Positions 10,807 to 23,483 of a stretch of DNA of 64,000 bases are shown here, in pieces. A program made the position numbers and the translations under genes. The DNA is from Capra hircus (Eukaryota > Chordata > Mammalia > Artiodactyla > Bovidae), in assembly GCF_001704415.2 (NCBI RefSeq), contig NC_030822.1, positions 52,693,345 through 52,757,344 on the forward strand, given 5' to 3'. Every line of letters begins with the position of its first letter. The first letter of the stretch is position 1. Under the pieces are notes generated by a model. That model was not told where the DNA came from. It ran no database searches and saw nothing but the letters and a program-made list of their open reading frames with translations.

Positions 10807-11610
10807 CTAAGCATTATTTAAAAATGTAGGAAAAGGACCAGATAAGATTTCCTTAACCAAGCCTGGGCTGTCATAGCCAGGGCCTTCACAAGAACCTTCT
10901 GTAAAGGGAGGCCAGGCAACGATTTCATGAGAGGAAGCAGTGATACCATATTTAAGAAAAGTGCGCTGATGTCAATAAAACTGGAAAAAGAAAGTGTGCT
11001 CTCTCAGGACCATGCAGATTTCTATGGGCTTGTGAAGTACAGAGAGGGGAGTTAAGAGCGCCAGAAACCTTTCCGAGGTGCTTTAATTCAGAAAGAAAGT
11101 GCACAGGCATAATGGAAGAGAAACAGGAGGTGGTGCATCTGTGCTTAACCAATTAACAGCCTCACAAAAGCGGCTTTTGTGTCAGGGAGTTGCAGTTCGG
11201 AATGTTCTTTCTCAAACTGGAGTAAAGAGTCCAGGCCAACTTCTGCCACTAATACAAGCGTTATCTCCGACTCATCAGCGAGCATCTCTCTTGGTGGCTT
11301 TAGTTTCCGCAAAGAAAGAAAGCGGGGGTTAAGGTGGACTAAGCAGTCGTTCTCTGATTTCCAGCCAAAGCCTAGGGCAGTTCAATACCGACCAGCAAGC
11401 TAGCACCTCTTCCGCGTGGTTGCCTCGGGGATGCAAGGATGCCTGCTCCTCGGACGGGGCTCCCAGATGACCAGAAGAGGCCCCAGTGTTGGACCACCCG
11501 TTTGCCGACTCGCTCCAGGCACCAGCCACTCCAGACCCGAGCAATCAGACCTTCAGCGCCGCGGCCGGAAAGGTCCCTCGAGCGCACCGGGATGGACGCT
11601 GGGCCGCGCG

Positions 11611-11624
11611 TGACGTGGACCAAT
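11611..11624 (-). promoter_or_regulatory. HYOU1: ERSE-II element with overlapping UPRE core
   Basis: CGTGG-A-CCAAT at 11614-11624 is the exact reverse complement of ERSE-II (ATTGG-N-CCACG). TGACGTGG at 11611-11618 overlaps it and matches the UPRE core TGACGTGG/A. ERSE-II is bound by ATF6 with NF-Y and by XBP1; HYOU1 is a classic ER-stress target. Confidence 0.85.
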
Positions 11625-11722
11625 CGGCGGCCGGGATCGGCGGTTTTCCTCCAACTGATTGACTGGCCTCTCCTTCGCCTTCGCGGCGGCGGCCGGAGAC
11701 GGAGGAGGGGGTGGGCCTAGGA

Positions 11723-11733
11723 CGTGGCCCAAT
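11723..11733 (-). promoter_or_regulatory. HYOU1: Second ERSE-II element
   Basis: CGTGG-C-CCAAT at 11723-11733 is again an exact reverse-complement ERSE-II, 109 bp downstream of the first and in the same orientation. Confidence 0.85.
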
Positions 11734-11800
11734 GGGGACGCGCGCCGCGGCGGTGGGGGGCGGGGCCAGGCCCGCGGCGCAGGGCCGGGCGGCGGAGGCT

Positions 11801-11819
11801 CCAATGAGCGCACGCCGCG
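11801..11819 (+). promoter_or_regulatory. HYOU1: ERSE-I-like element (one mismatch)
   Basis: CCAAT at 11801-11805, a 9-base spacer, then CCGCG at 11815-11819. The canonical ERSE is CCAAT-N9-CCACG, so this copy differs by one base in the CCACG half. It is probably a few tens of bases from the transcription start. Confidence 0.6.
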
Positions 11820-11993
11820 TCCGGGGCCGGCTGGTGCGCGAGACGCCGCTGAGAGGTTGGTGGCTAATGTAACAGTTTGCAAGCGGAGGGGAGTTGTGGA
11901 GGGCGCAGGTTTGGGGGGCGCGCTGCTGGCCTCGTGGGTTTGTTCGGAGCTGCGTTTGTCCCAGAGCTGGGGTCACGGGAGCGGAGGCAAGAG

Positions 11994-12827
11994 GTAACGG
12001 GGGTGGGGATGGTGATGGAAACCGGCCACCCCTTAGAGGAGGCAACGTGCTAGCTCCGGGGGCGGGTCAGTAGCGGGAGTGAGGGCCGCACGGACGCCGG
12101 TGCGCTTGGCCCCGCAGCTCGGTCTCCGGGGTGTTCTCATGCCTTAGAGGTGGGCTGGGACCCGTTTCCGGGAGTGGGAGCCGCCGTCTTTGGCAGGTGA
12201 GGCTTAGGTGAATTCGGAATACTAGCTGCCTTCTCGGCGCGGAACCTTATCGTTCCAGGCACAGCGGCTGTGTGTAGGCAGCGGGGCCGGGATGGGATGG
12301 AGAAGGGGAGCGGAACAACCCGAAGGGGTGCTGAGGCCGAGGCGTGCCCTTCTTCCATCCCTGCCTCGTCCAGCGTCACTATCTCAGTTCCCGTCCAGGC
12401 CCGGCCAGGCTTTCCGCGCCAGCGGGGGAGCTCCAGGTGTAGGGAGGTAGTCTAGTCCTGAGCGGGGATCCCTGGCGGTACCCCAGGTGTGTGACAGCAG
12501 GGACAGTGCTGGGGTGCGCCCGTAGAGCTGCCTGTGCAGTGGGCGGAAGGCCTTGGTCTCCGTCCTCCTGGCCTGTTACCATCGCTGTTTAGGGATGTGG
12601 CCAAAGGCTTGGATCCCCGGTGTTTCACCTGGGCCTTCCTGTGGCCACTTCTGAAGATGGTGAGAGTGCTTGGTTCTCATTAGAAGGGAGGGGAGGGGAT
12701 GTAGCCTATCCTGCCCTGGATGAAGATGGAGTAAGTATGAATTTTAAAGCTTCTCTGTTCTGGATGAGGTTCTGCCTCCTTCACTCAGGGAATCCAGTTA
12801 CAAGTCTTGTTTTTCTCCTCTCCTAAG
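11994..12827 (+). other. HYOU1: HYOU1 intron 1 (probable)
   Basis: Runs from the candidate donor GTAACG to the acceptor CTCCTAAG before the ATG-bearing exon. Its first part is still CpG-island sequence. No repeat was recognised. Open frames here look like chance products of GC content. Confidence 0.6.
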
Positions 12828-12833
12828 GACACA

Positions 12834-15800
12834 ATGGCAGCCACAGTCAGAAGGCAGAGGCCGAGGAGGCTAGCCTGTTGGGCCTTGATGACTGTGCTCT
12901 TGGCAGACCTGTTGGCATTGAGTGGTATGTGCCCCAGCAGAGGCGTCAAAAGAAATATGAATGAGTGAATGATGGATGATATGTGGCGGGCAGGGGTAAT
13001 GAGGCTGGTGAATGGGAAACCTTTCGGCTCTTAGGTTGCCAGACCCAGACATTTTTGTTTGTCTGCTGCTGTCTTACCTTCTCCATGGAAAGCGGTATGC
13101 TTTGATTAGTGGGGCCTCAGGAAGGCAGGGAAAGAGGGGCTAATTGACAGATCTGTTTCCCCTTCAGACACACTGGCAGTGATGTCTGTGGACCTGGGCA
13201 GCGAGTCTATGAAGGTGGCCATCGTCAAACCTGGAGTACCCATGGAGATTGTCTTGAACAAGTGAGGGCGGCCCCAGGGTCGGGTGGGGAAAAGAGGGTC
13301 CGCACCCCAGGCCCAAGTGTGTTGTTGGTAGTGGCCTCAACAGACTTTGTGTCTGCATGATTGTGGGGTGTTGTATGTACGTGGGGGTGTTGAGGCTCCT
13401 GAGAACACACCGTGCCATAGGCACATGGCCCCAGTGTGTCTTTTCCTCAGGGAGTCCCGGAGGAAAACCCCAGTGACTGTGACCCTGAAAGAAAATGAAC
13501 GATTCTTTGGCGACAGTGCGGCCAGCATGGTGAGCTCGCAGCCCACCCCTTCCCAGAAGCAGTGGGCAGGAGAGGCGATGGCAGACTCCAGAGTCTACTC
13601 CCTGATCGATCTCCAAGGTAGGTAGGTGATGGCAGGTTTGGGAGTCTTAACACTCTGTTCTTTCTTTACCTCTTCTCAGGCCATCAAGAACCCAAAAGCA
13701 ACGCTGCGTTACTTCCAGCACCTCCTGGGGAAGCAGGAGAATAACCCCCATGTAGCCTTGTACAAAGCTCGTTTCCCCGAGCATGAGCTGGGCTTCGACC
13801 CGCAGAGGCAGACTGTGTACTTCCAAATCAGCCCGTGAGTGCCCTGCTGGGGAAGGTGGGCTCAGGGGGCCTGGTTAGATCCCTGTCAACATGTGTTCAC
13901 CACTGTCCTTGTGTGGATGCTGGGCTTTCCTCTCTGCTAACTATCCCCCTCCCCCAGGCAGCTGCAGTTCTCGCCGGAGGAGGTCCTCAGCATGCTTCTC
14001 AACTACTCCCGGTCTCTGGCTGAAGATTTTGCAGGTGGGTGGCCAAGGTGGAGCCAGTGGCAGCCACGTTCCCTGGAGACTCAAATGAAGGCAGGTCTGA
14101 GTCCCCAGGAACACTTAGTAACATCTGATGACATTTTTGGTTGTCACAACTAGGGAGCTGCAGCCACTGTCATCTACCGAGTAGAAGCCAGGAGTGCTGC
14201 CCAACTTCCTAGGCTGCACACCTCTGCCCCCCAAAACAAAGAATTATCTGGCCCAGGGACTTTCCTGGTGGTTTAGTGGTTAAAACCCTGAGCATCCATT
14301 GCAGGGGACACAGATTCAATCCCTGGTTGGGGAATGAAGATCCCACATGCTATGTGGTGCGGCCGAGAAAAAAAAATACTATCTAGCCCAAAATGTCAGC
14401 TGTGCTGAGACTGAGAAACCCCCATCTAAGGTGTGGAGCTGGTGGGAACCCTGTTCTCTTGTCCCCTGTAGAGCAGCCCATCAAGGATGCAGTGATCACT
14501 GTGCCAGCCTTCTTCAATCAGGCTGAGCGCCGAGCCGTGCTGCAGGCTGCGCGAATGGCTGGCCTCAAGGTGCTGCAGCTCATCAATGACAACACCGCCA
14601 CTGCCCTCAGCTACGGTGTCTTCCGCAGGAAAGATATCAACAGCACTGCCCAGGTGAGCCAGGGAGGAGCTGCCGACTGGCCTGGCCGGGTGGCTGAGTC
14701 TGATGATGGAAGCCACTTGGCTTGATTTACATCTTATTTGCACTCTGGCCCTTGACAAATGTGGCCACAGCCCCCTCTCAGCTCCTTTTGGAGCTGTTTG
14801 GCTTTCATTCAGTGCAGCCCTTTGGAGGCAGGCAGGCAGGCACCCTGGAGTTGTGTTCGGTTCTTGTGACAGTGGCCTTGATGTCTCTGCAGAACATCAT
14901 GTTCTATGACATGGGCTCAGGCAGCACTGTGTGCACCATCGTGACCTACCAGACAGTGAAGACTAAGGATGCGGGGATGCAGCCACAGCTGCAGATCCGG
15001 GGCGTGGGGTAAGTGGGTACTGCGAGGCGGGCTGCTTGCTGAGCTACCCTTGGGTCCGGGTTTCTTCTTGGAGGGTCAGCTGCCTCACTTTCCTGCTCCC
15101 TGCAGGAGAGCTCTCCTGGCTAAAGCATCAACCTTTGTAGGATACGTCTCCCAAGGAGCACGAGGTAGATGGAGATACGGAGAGACAGTTTGGGAAGGTT
15201 GAGGGCAATGAATGTCCCAAGCTGCTTCTGAGGAAACCCATCAGGCCATAGGCCCTATGAGGAGTGTGAGCTTCAACTATGTCTTTGTTCTTGGCATCTT
15301 TGGTTTCCTTATTGCTGATGTGATGTTATTTCATGAACCCATTGTTTACTGTCCACCTTTTCTGCTTCCACATGAGTCTGAACTGCTGCCGCCTCTCACC
15401 TGCAGAAGAGCAGATCTCACTGCTGCCGGTGTGGCCTCCCTCCAGTTCTTTTTCCACATTTCAGCCAGAGGGTTCTTTTCAAACCTGTCTGTATCTCATT
15501 TCTTTAGAAACCCTTCAGTGGCTCTGCACCTTTGTCTTGGTTTATAAAGGCACCTGTATGTGCCCTGACAACTCCAGCTTGGCTCTGACCCTGAGCTCCA
15601 GCCGTCTTTGCCCTCCATTGAACTTACACACTCTTGTTCTCTCACACCTCACCCTCTGCCTAGAATGTTCTTTCCTCTCTTCTTCACCTCGTTAACTCCA
15701 ACTCACCTTCAAGTTTCAGCTCCAGGATCACTTCTTCACCGAACTTTCCCAAACATCTCTAAATAGCTGAAATTTCCCTTATGTATGTTCTAGTAGCATC

Positions 15801-18800
15801 ATCTGTCTCTCTGTTATAACACAGAGGATTGCTAAAATTTCACAGTGTGGTTGATGGCTGAAATTATAAACTGTTTGATAGCAGGGAGCCTGTCTTTTAT
15901 TTTCCTTCTTACAGTTGTATTTCCAGAGACAAATACCTAATTTGATGCATAGTAGTTGCAGTTGAATAAATGGCCAGATGGACTGTCACTGAGAGGTGTT
16001 AGCTGTGTGGGTGAGAGCCAGGTTCCTGTGTGGATGAAGGGACCCCGTGTGTTCCTCACACTTGTCCTTCTTCCCTTTCCTGCACAGGTTTGACCGTACC
16101 CTGGGGGGCCTGGAGATGGAGCTCCGCCTGCGTGAGCACCTGGCCGGGCTTTTCAACGAGCAGCGCAAGGGTCAGAGAGCAAAGGACGTGCGAGAGAACC
16201 CTCGTGCCATGGCCAAGCTGCTGCGTGAGGCCAATCGACTGAAGACCGTTCTGAGCGCCAATGCCGACCACGTGGCCCAGGTGCTCACACGTGGCTGTTT
16301 GAGGGCAAAGATTCCTTGCCCCCCACCCCCAGAGGGTGGAGGACCCTGCCACCCTGAGCTCAATTTCGGGGTGGCCCTTCCCTTGTTACCGTGCTTCCTG
16401 CCTGCGTCCCAGCATCCTGTTCCCTTGGTGTCTCACCCACCCACCCAGAGAGCAGGACCCGGGTGAGTGCTCTGACCTTCCTGTTCCTTTCCCAGATCGA
16501 GGGCCTGATGGATGATGTGGATTTCAAGGCAAAGGTGACTCGAGCCGAGTTTGAAGAGTTGTGTGCAGACTTGTTTGAGCGGGTCCCTGGGCCCGTGCAG
16601 CAAGCGCTGCAGAGTGCAGAGATGAAACTGGTGAGGCAGGGTCATCGAGGTGGGCGTGACGGGGAGACAGATGGGATGGAAAGTGAAGAGGTGGCAGGGA
16701 GGAGGGAAGAAGTCAGAGAAGAGTCTGCTGAGGAGGAGGGTGACCTCGGAATTGACCCATCCTCCACTTTCTCCCCCTGCAGGATGAGATTGAGCAGGTG
16801 ATCCTGGTGGGCGGGGCCACTCGCGTCCCCAAAGTGCAGGAAGTGCTGCTGAAGGCTGTGGGCAAGTGAGTGTGGGGCCTGAGCAGCAGGAGGGCTGAGG
16901 GGAGGCGGGCCAGGCCAGGCTGCAGATGGATGGTCCTGAGCCTTGGAACGTTCACAGGGAAGAGCTGGGGAAGAACATCAATGCCGATGAAGCCGCTGCC
17001 ATGGGGGCTGTGTACCAGGCAGCCGCGCTCAGCAAAGCCTTCAAGGTGAAGCCTTTTGTCGTCCGGGATGCGGTGATCTACCCCATCCTGGTGAGTAAGC
17101 CTGTGTGCTGGCGTGGAAGGCTTCCCATACCTCTCCCAGGGCCATCTCGAGCCTGTCCCTCTGTCTTCCTGCCATCGGCATTCCCCATCCCAGACCCTGC
17201 TCTGCTTCTCCACTGGGCCTCCCCTCTCCTGCCATGTAGGTGGAGTTCACGAGGGAGGTGGAGGAGGAGACTGGGGTCCGCAGCCTGAAGCACAATAAGC
17301 GCGTCCTCTTCTCTCGCATGGGACCCTACCCTCAGCGCAAAGTCATCACCTTTAACCGCTACAGCCATGACTTCAACTTCCACATCAACTACGGTGACCT
17401 GGGCTTCCTGGGGCCTGAGGATCTTCGGTGAGGGGGTGGGGCCAGATGGGGACTCGGGGGAGGGAGGGGTGGGGTCTGCGAGTGACACCAGGGAAGCAGC
17501 CTGTGGGCTTGGGCTTGGGTTTGGGCTGAGCTTCTCCTCTGGGGGTGCTTCCATCCTGAAGGTGTCCTGGGGGAGGGCCCCTTGTCTCATACCCGGAGGC
17601 TATGTAGGCTAGAGCTTGGAGGCAGGCTTGTGGGGGCCTCCCCTGAACGGCTTTCTGCCTTTTTTTTTTTTTTTCCCTGAATGGCTTTCTCCTCCCCACC
17701 CAGGATATTTGGCTCCCAGAATCTGACCACAGTGAAGCTAAAAGGTGTGGGCGAGAGCTTCAAGAAGTATCCCGACTACGAGTCTAAGGGCATCAAGGCT
17801 CACTTCAACCTGGACGAGAGCGGCGTGCTCAGCCTGGACAGGGTGAGAGCAGGAGGCCCCATGTGCCAGGCGGGGCCCAGGTGCTACCAGCCGCTTCCAC
17901 AGCGGCTCCTTGTATTATTCAAACATGGTCAATAAAATAGGTTTGGGAGTTGGATAAATCTTGAGCTAAACAAGGGATCTGGTGTGGGCCATCTCAGGCC
18001 TGTGAGTGCTCATGGACGTTGTAATTTTCAGGGTCTAGGATGGCTGAGAAACCTGCTTATTAACAACAGTTCACGGGATTTGTATCTTTTAGAACATACT
18101 GTGGGCAACCATGGCCTATTCTGTCGAGTGGAGGAGTGTGAGGGTGAGGAGGGGGAAGCTCCAGTCTCCTCCTCAGAGGGCTTGTAATCAACTGGGGTGG
18201 AGGAGACTCCATCCAGGAGCCCTTGGAGGAGGCAGGGGAGAGGACAGGCTAGCACAGCTGGAAGTCACATGGTTGTGCCTCAACAGGAACCCGCCAGGCA
18301 GGATGTTTGTGGAGAAAAGGTGGGTTAGCATGTGCTTGTCTTCACCTCGGATCCCTGTTTTCAGGTGGAGTCTGTGTTTGAGACGCTGGTGGAGGACAGC
18401 CCAGAAGAGGAATCTACTCTGACCAGTAAGATGAGCAAGTGCACGTGTGCGAGAGAGTGTCCTTGTGTGCCTTCCAGGGAGGTGGGCAAGCCTTGCCCTT
18501 AGGGTTGGGGGTGGAGTCACTTCTGTGGTGCTTCTTAAGTCTTTGGGTTTTCCTCTTTCTAGAACTTGGCAACACCATCTCCAGCCTGTTTGGAGGTGGC
18601 AGCACACCAGATACTAAAGAAAATGGTACTGACACAGTCCAGGTAAGGCCAGGATGGAGTCAGGGGAGCACAGAGGACGGTGCATGGGACCAGGCGGCAG
18701 CAGCAGAGGCTGGGGGTTGGGTGTCGACCCCAGCTTCTCAGGAAGTGATAGGCCCCGCCTCCTCTTAGCCTGTGGAGAAGGGTGTGGCAACCCACTCTAG

Positions 18801-21800
18801 TGTTCTTGCCTGAAGAACTCCATGGACAGAGGAGCCTGGTTTCTACAGTCCATGGGGTCGCAAAGAGTTGGACACGACTGAGACTTTCTTTCTTTCTTTC
18901 CTCTTAGCCCAAGCTGGGTTCACCACACCCTTCTCTGGACTCTGAGCCATCCCAAGGCTCACCGTCACCTTCAGACACTTTTCCTCTTTCCAGCTAGACC
19001 GCCTCAGTCCAGACGCCCATTGCCCATTTCCACACAGTGGTCCTCTGTCTTCCCCAAGCTGTGCCATAGGCAGTGAGCCCTTCAAAGCAGAGCCAGTCCT
19101 GCTCCACGGGCCCTGCTGATGACTCCTCAGAGGGTGTGTCTGCTTGTTTCCAGGAGGAGGAGGAAGGGCCTGTTGAGGGGAGCAAGGACGAGCCTGGAGA
19201 GCAAGCGGAGCTCAAGGAGGAAGCTGAGGCCCCAGCGGAGGACACCTCTTCGCCCCCACCCCCTGAGGCTAAGGGGGCTGCAGCACCTGAGGGAGAAAAG
19301 GCCACAGAGAAAGATGGCGGGGACAAGCCCGAGGCCCAGGTGAGCTCTCGGAAGAGTGAAGTTGGCCTGGACCCTGAGGCTGATGGGACAGGCGCCTGCC
19401 TTGCTTCTGTCCCTAGAGCCATCCCCACCTGTGGAGGTCAGGAGGGCTGATGCTTTCCCTGACAGCCTCGTCTCTTCCCCACAGAAGCCAAGTGAGAAAG
19501 GGGAGGCGGGGTCTGAGGGTGCCCCTCCAGCCCCGGAGGAAGAAAAGAAGCAGAAACCAGCCCGGAAGCAGAGGATGGTGGAGGAGATCGGGGTGGAGCT
19601 GGTCATCCTGGACCTGCCTGACTTGCCTGAGGACCAGCTGGCCCGCTCAGCCCAGAAGTGAGTAAAGGCTGTGAGCGTGCGGAGGGTGGGCACAGGGTGT
19701 GGAGTGGCACCCCTCACACCTGCTGCCCCTCGGCCACAGACTCCAGGACCTGACACTCCGGGACCTGCAGAAGCAGGAACGGGAGAAAGCAGCCAACAGT
19801 TTGGAAGCCTTCATCTTTGAGACCCAGGTGGGTGGGCTGGGACACAGGCCTGCCTCAGGACAAGGGACGGAGTTGGGGAGGAGGGTCCTGCCCCAAGAGC
19901 CTTGCCCCAAGGGCCTGCTGCACGCTTGAGCTCTGGTGCACCTCCCCAGGACAAGCTGTACCAGCCCGAGTACCAGGAAGTGTCAACCGAGGAGCAGCGT
20001 GAGGACATCTCTGGGAAGCTCAGTGCCACGTCCACTTGGCTGGAGGATGAGGGCTTTGGGGCCACCACAGCGGTGAGAGGGCTCCCAGGACGTGGTGGGC
20101 AGGATGGGGAAAGGGAAGAGAGCTGGAGTGTGAGGTCATAGAGAAGGATGCAGGGCTGTCGTCCCCTAACCCCTCTGCCCTCTCCCACCCCCACGTCTGT
20201 CAGATGTTGAAGGAGAAGCTGGCTGAGCTACGGAAGCTGTGCCATGGGCTGTTTTTTCGAGTGGAAGAGCGCAAGAAGTGGCCCGAACGGCTGTCTGCCC
20301 TGGATAATCTCCTCAATCATTCCAGCATGTTCCTCAAGTGAGCGGCCTCTTTGCTCTTCTTCCCCACTCAGTCCCACCCCGTCCCTCCTGGGCTGACTGT
20401 CTCCTCTCTGACTGCAGGGGGGCCCGGCTCATCCCAGAGATGGACCAGATCTTCACTGAAGTGGAGATGACAACGTTAGAGAAAATCATCAACGAGACCT
20501 GGGTAATCCCCATATAAATACTTAATTGGAGGCTTACCTGGCAAGGTGGGCCGTCCTTGGCAGTGGGGGAGATGCAGAGAAATGGAGACTCAGCAGTCGT
20601 TGCCTTCTCACTTGGCAGCTCATTGGAAAGGCAAAAGATGGCTGCATTTGAGATCACGTCTGATCAGTCCCAGACCAGGTCATAGGCATGAGTCGTCGAT
20701 TAGAGGGGTAGTGGAGCCCATCCCCGCGGGGTCAGAGAGAGCTGCTCTGAGGAGCTGGGCCTTGAACTGCATGCAGAAATTGGGGCAGGGTTTGGGGAGG
20801 TGAGAATGACTTGTCGTGAGATTGAGAAGCTGTTCTGGATGTGGGGGCTGTTTGTTTAACCAGAGCACCGAAGTGGTTGAAATAAGGAGGAAAATAAGAG
20901 GTTCAACTGTGGTTAGTCCATAGAAATAGGATGGAAGCCAGAAATAGGCAGTTTGGCAGTCCCTTGTGGAGAGCCTCAGAGGCCATCCTGAGGTATCTGT
21001 TTGCTTCTGGGGCTGACAGTGACGGGCAGTGATTTGAGGTCTGAGGGAAAGAGCCAGAGGTTGGTAGGGGTGTGTTTCGTCTGGGACAGAGGCATCTGCT
21101 GGCTCTGAGCCTGTCCTGACCTTGCCCACAGGCCTGGAAGAATGCAACCGTGGCCGAGCAGGCCAAGCTTTCCGCCACAGAGAAGCCCGTGTTGCTCTCG
21201 AAAGACATCGAGGCCAAGATGGCGGCCCTGGACCGCGAGGTGCAGTATCTGCTCAATAAGGCCAAGTTCGCCAAGCCCCGTCCCCGGCCCCGGGACAAGA
21301 ACGGGACCCGGGCAGAGGCTCCCCTCAATGCCAGTGCCAGTGACCAGAGTGAGAAGGTCATCCCTCCCCCAGGTGAGGCCAGGGGACTGGTTCAGGCATC
21401 ACTGGGCAGGAGGAAGCATTCCCTTCCCTCCGGGGACTACCTTTTCCTCCTGGTTTCCCTCCAGGCCAGACTGAAGACACGAAGCCCATCCCAGAACCTG
21501 AGAAAGAGACTGGTGAGCTGGGGAAGCGGATGGGGAACATGGACATCACTTAGCCCGAGGGGTCAGCAGACTAGCAGGACAGCCTCTCTCTGGACAGCCC
21601 TGGAGCTTTGAATAGCCTTTATATCTTGTAGATGGTTATTTCCAAAAACAGAATAGACCCAAGTGTGGCCCACAGATCCTAAAATACTGACATTCACTGT
21701 CTGGCTCTTGCCGGAAAAAGTTTGCCAACCCCTGCGTTAGCCTCTTCCTCCTTCTTGCAGACACTAACCTGTTCTTTCCGCAAAGCAGGACCTGAAGCAG

Positions 21801-22023
21801 CAGACTCTGAGCCTCTGGAGTTAGGGGGTCCCGCAGCAGGTGAGGGTGGATGTGGCGGGCTGTGCTGGGGGGCAGTGCCTGCCCTGAGCTGGGCCTGTTC
21901 TCTCCGTCTCACCTCCCTCCATCCTTTGCTCTCTTCCCCCAATTCCTCCCAGAATCCGAACAGAAGGAACACCCGGAACAGCCGACAGGACAGAAGGGAA
22001 CTTTGAAGAATGATGAACTATAA
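12834..22023 (+). CDS. HYOU1: HYOU1 (GRP170/ORP150) ER HSP70-family chaperone, complete
   Basis: HYOU1 is the large HSP110/GRP170-class chaperone of the ER lumen; it helps fold secretory proteins and acts as a nucleotide exchange factor for BiP. Coding exons: 12834-12924, 13168-13261, 13451-13529, 13680-13834, 13958-14034, 14472-14653, 14893-15008, 16088-16280, 16496-16630, 16783-16865, 16958-17090, 17240-17427, 17704-17842, 18365-18425, 18563-18642, 19154-19339, 19485-19657, 19740-19827, 19950-20072, 20204-20337, 20418-20502, 21132-21372, 21465-21512, 21789-21839, 21953-22023. All introns are GT-AG, and the sum (3006 nt) gives 1001 residues against 999 in human. Residues 1 to about 32 form the signal peptide. 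The ATPase domain follows (DLGSESMKVAIV near 38, MGSGSTVC near 233, LVGGATRVP at 382-390). Next come the substrate-binding beta domain, an acidic Pro/Glu-rich loop (about 603-690), a helical lid, and a C-terminal KNDEL ER-retention signal. No lesion seen. Confidence 0.98.
14258..14380 (+). mobile_element. CHR-type SINE in HYOU1 intron 6
   Basis: GGGACTTTCCTGGTGGTTTAG to GGTGCGGCCGAG followed by an A-run: the short CHR-2-like layout, sense to HYOU1. Confidence 0.85.
15390..15975 (+). repeat. L2 LINE fragment in HYOU1 intron 8
   Basis: GCCTAGAATGTTCTTTCC, ACCTTCAAGTTTCAGCTC and the closing GTAGTTGCAGTTGAATAAATGG follow the L2 3' consensus. This ancient repeat accounts for the unusually long intron 8 (15009-16087). 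Confidence 0.75.
18772..18900 (+). mobile_element. Bov-A SINE fragment in HYOU1 intron 16
   Basis: GGCAACCCACTCTAGTGTTC to GAGTTGGACACGACTGAG, ending in a (TTTC)n tail. It lacks the tRNA-derived part. Confidence 0.88.
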
Positions 22024-23445
22024 CCTCCCAGTTCCCCACTCATCCCTGCCCCCTTCTCTCACCACCTCTATTTATTAAACACCAAGGACTAGGGGAGGGT
22101 TGGTTCCCCGTCACCCCAGAGGCTTCAGTTCCTCTTCTCTCACCTGCGACTGGAGGTGCGGAGAAGGGGATGGAAGGGATGGCTTACTGGTTCCTTCTGG
22201 AATAGTTCTGTGGTTCAAATCGAAATCGTTCTGTTCCCCAGCCCCACCCACTGGTTCCCTACCCATCCAGGTCCTAGTTTGGGAAAAATCACTATTATGT
22301 CTTAATTCTTCGCCTGCGGGTAGGTGAGAGCGTGGCCATCAGTGGTTGGCTGACAGGCCTGCTAGTGGGAAGGGTGTCCTGGGTGGTTAGAGGGTCTCCA
22401 GGCTTTTCTGGTTGTCCTTCCCTCCCTTTTCCACCACGAGATCTATGCCATACAGGCCAGTGTCTGAAGAACCTTGCTTTCCCGGTTTGGTTTCTGAGCT
22501 CCTGTCTGTACTTTTGCCTCTTCCAAGGTTTTTTCCCCTAAAAATCCCCATTCCCATGCCTCCCCACTGTGGGTCTCCTTGCCTTCCTCTTGGAAGTTGG
22601 ACAGTCCTCTGCCTCTTGGCCAGAGCCTGTCCATCTGGACTGCCTAGTCACTCGAGATCGACCCCGACCCACACGTACAACCCCAGTGGCCAGAGTAGGC
22701 AGGGAGAAAGTGAAGAAGAGAATCCAGCCGCCTCTCAAGGGAGTGAGATGTGTAAGAGCACTGTAGCTCCCCAGCCTGTGGACTCTGGGCCAGGAAGGGC
22801 GTGTGAGTGGCTGGCGCAGGGTGCCAGCACTCTGCAAGCGGCTGTTGGAATCTGCATCTTCCGGTAGCCTGGTACTCCATGGCCCTCGGACTTCTGCCCC
22901 CCTTCTCTCCCTGTTGTTCTGCCCTCTCAGAGCCTTTCCCTCACCCCCTGGCCCCCTGGGCTGACCAAAATGTGCTTTCTACTGTGAGCCCCTTGTCCCA
23001 AGACCCTGGGGGCAGGAGAGAATGTGGCATGAATGTAGAACTGCCGTCTCGCTCTCTTGAAGGCAGGCCTTGTGGGCAAAGGAAGAGGGTACAGGCTGGC
23101 CTTTTCTGTAGTACATTGGTCTGCTGGGATGGGGGCCCTTTACCCACCACATGGATGTCGGGCAGCCCACCCGCCAGGGTCCCATCTGTAGCAGGAGCCA
23201 GGGCTGCCACCCCCACTCCCAGGGCATGGGGGAGCCTGGTTGTATCTGTCTCGTCTTTTTTTTCTTTTTCTCTCTTTTTTTTTTTGCCACATTGGCAGAA
23301 ATGTGCCCTAAGGGTTCTATCCTGTCCTTTATGTTTGAATTGTTTCACTAGCAGTTGAGGCTGGTTGGACAGATTTGAGTCAAATTGTACTTTGCTCCAT
23401 TGTTAATTGAGAAACTGTTTCAATAAAATATTCTTTTCTACAGTT
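22024..23445 (+). other. HYOU1: HYOU1 3' untranslated region
   Basis: Sequence after the TAA has no further coding exon and carries an ATTAAA at 22074-22079 (possible early poly(A) signal). The main AATAAA is at 23422-23427, followed by a T/GT-rich element. A T-rich run sits at about 23256-23285. The 3'UTR is therefore about 1.4 kb. Confidence 0.8.
23422..23427 (+). terminator. HYOU1: HYOU1 poly(A) signal
   Basis: Canonical AATAAA followed within 20-30 bases by TTTTTGTGCCGTG, a GT/T-rich downstream element. Cleavage is expected near 23440-23450. Confidence 0.8.
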
Positions 23446-23483
23446 TTTGTGCCGTGATTTTTTTTTTTTTTAATGTGTTTATT

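Larger units (their letters stand above)
11560..11993 (+). promoter_or_regulatory. HYOU1: HYOU1 CpG-island promoter and probable untranslated first exon
   Basis: A dense CpG island begins near 11560 and continues past 12100. It contains repeated GGGCGGGG-like boxes, three CCAAT motifs (11620, 11729, 11801) and the stress elements listed separately. The transcription start is probably near 11830-11860, just downstream of the elements. A splice donor AG|GTAACG at 11993/11994 is a good candidate for the end of the untranslated exon 1, because coding exon 2 opens with an acceptor at 12826-12827. Start and exon 1 end are inferred from sequence layout, not from transcripts. Confidence 0.65.

Noticed and set aside
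11545..12045. Long Pro/Arg-rich open frames on both strands at the HYOU1 promoter
   Set aside because: CpG-island shadows. They overlap the ERSE elements and each other, and have no conserved start or domain.
19127..19756. 209-codon minus-strand frame over HYOU1 exons 17-19
   Set aside because: Antisense shadow of the acidic Glu/Pro-rich coding exons.
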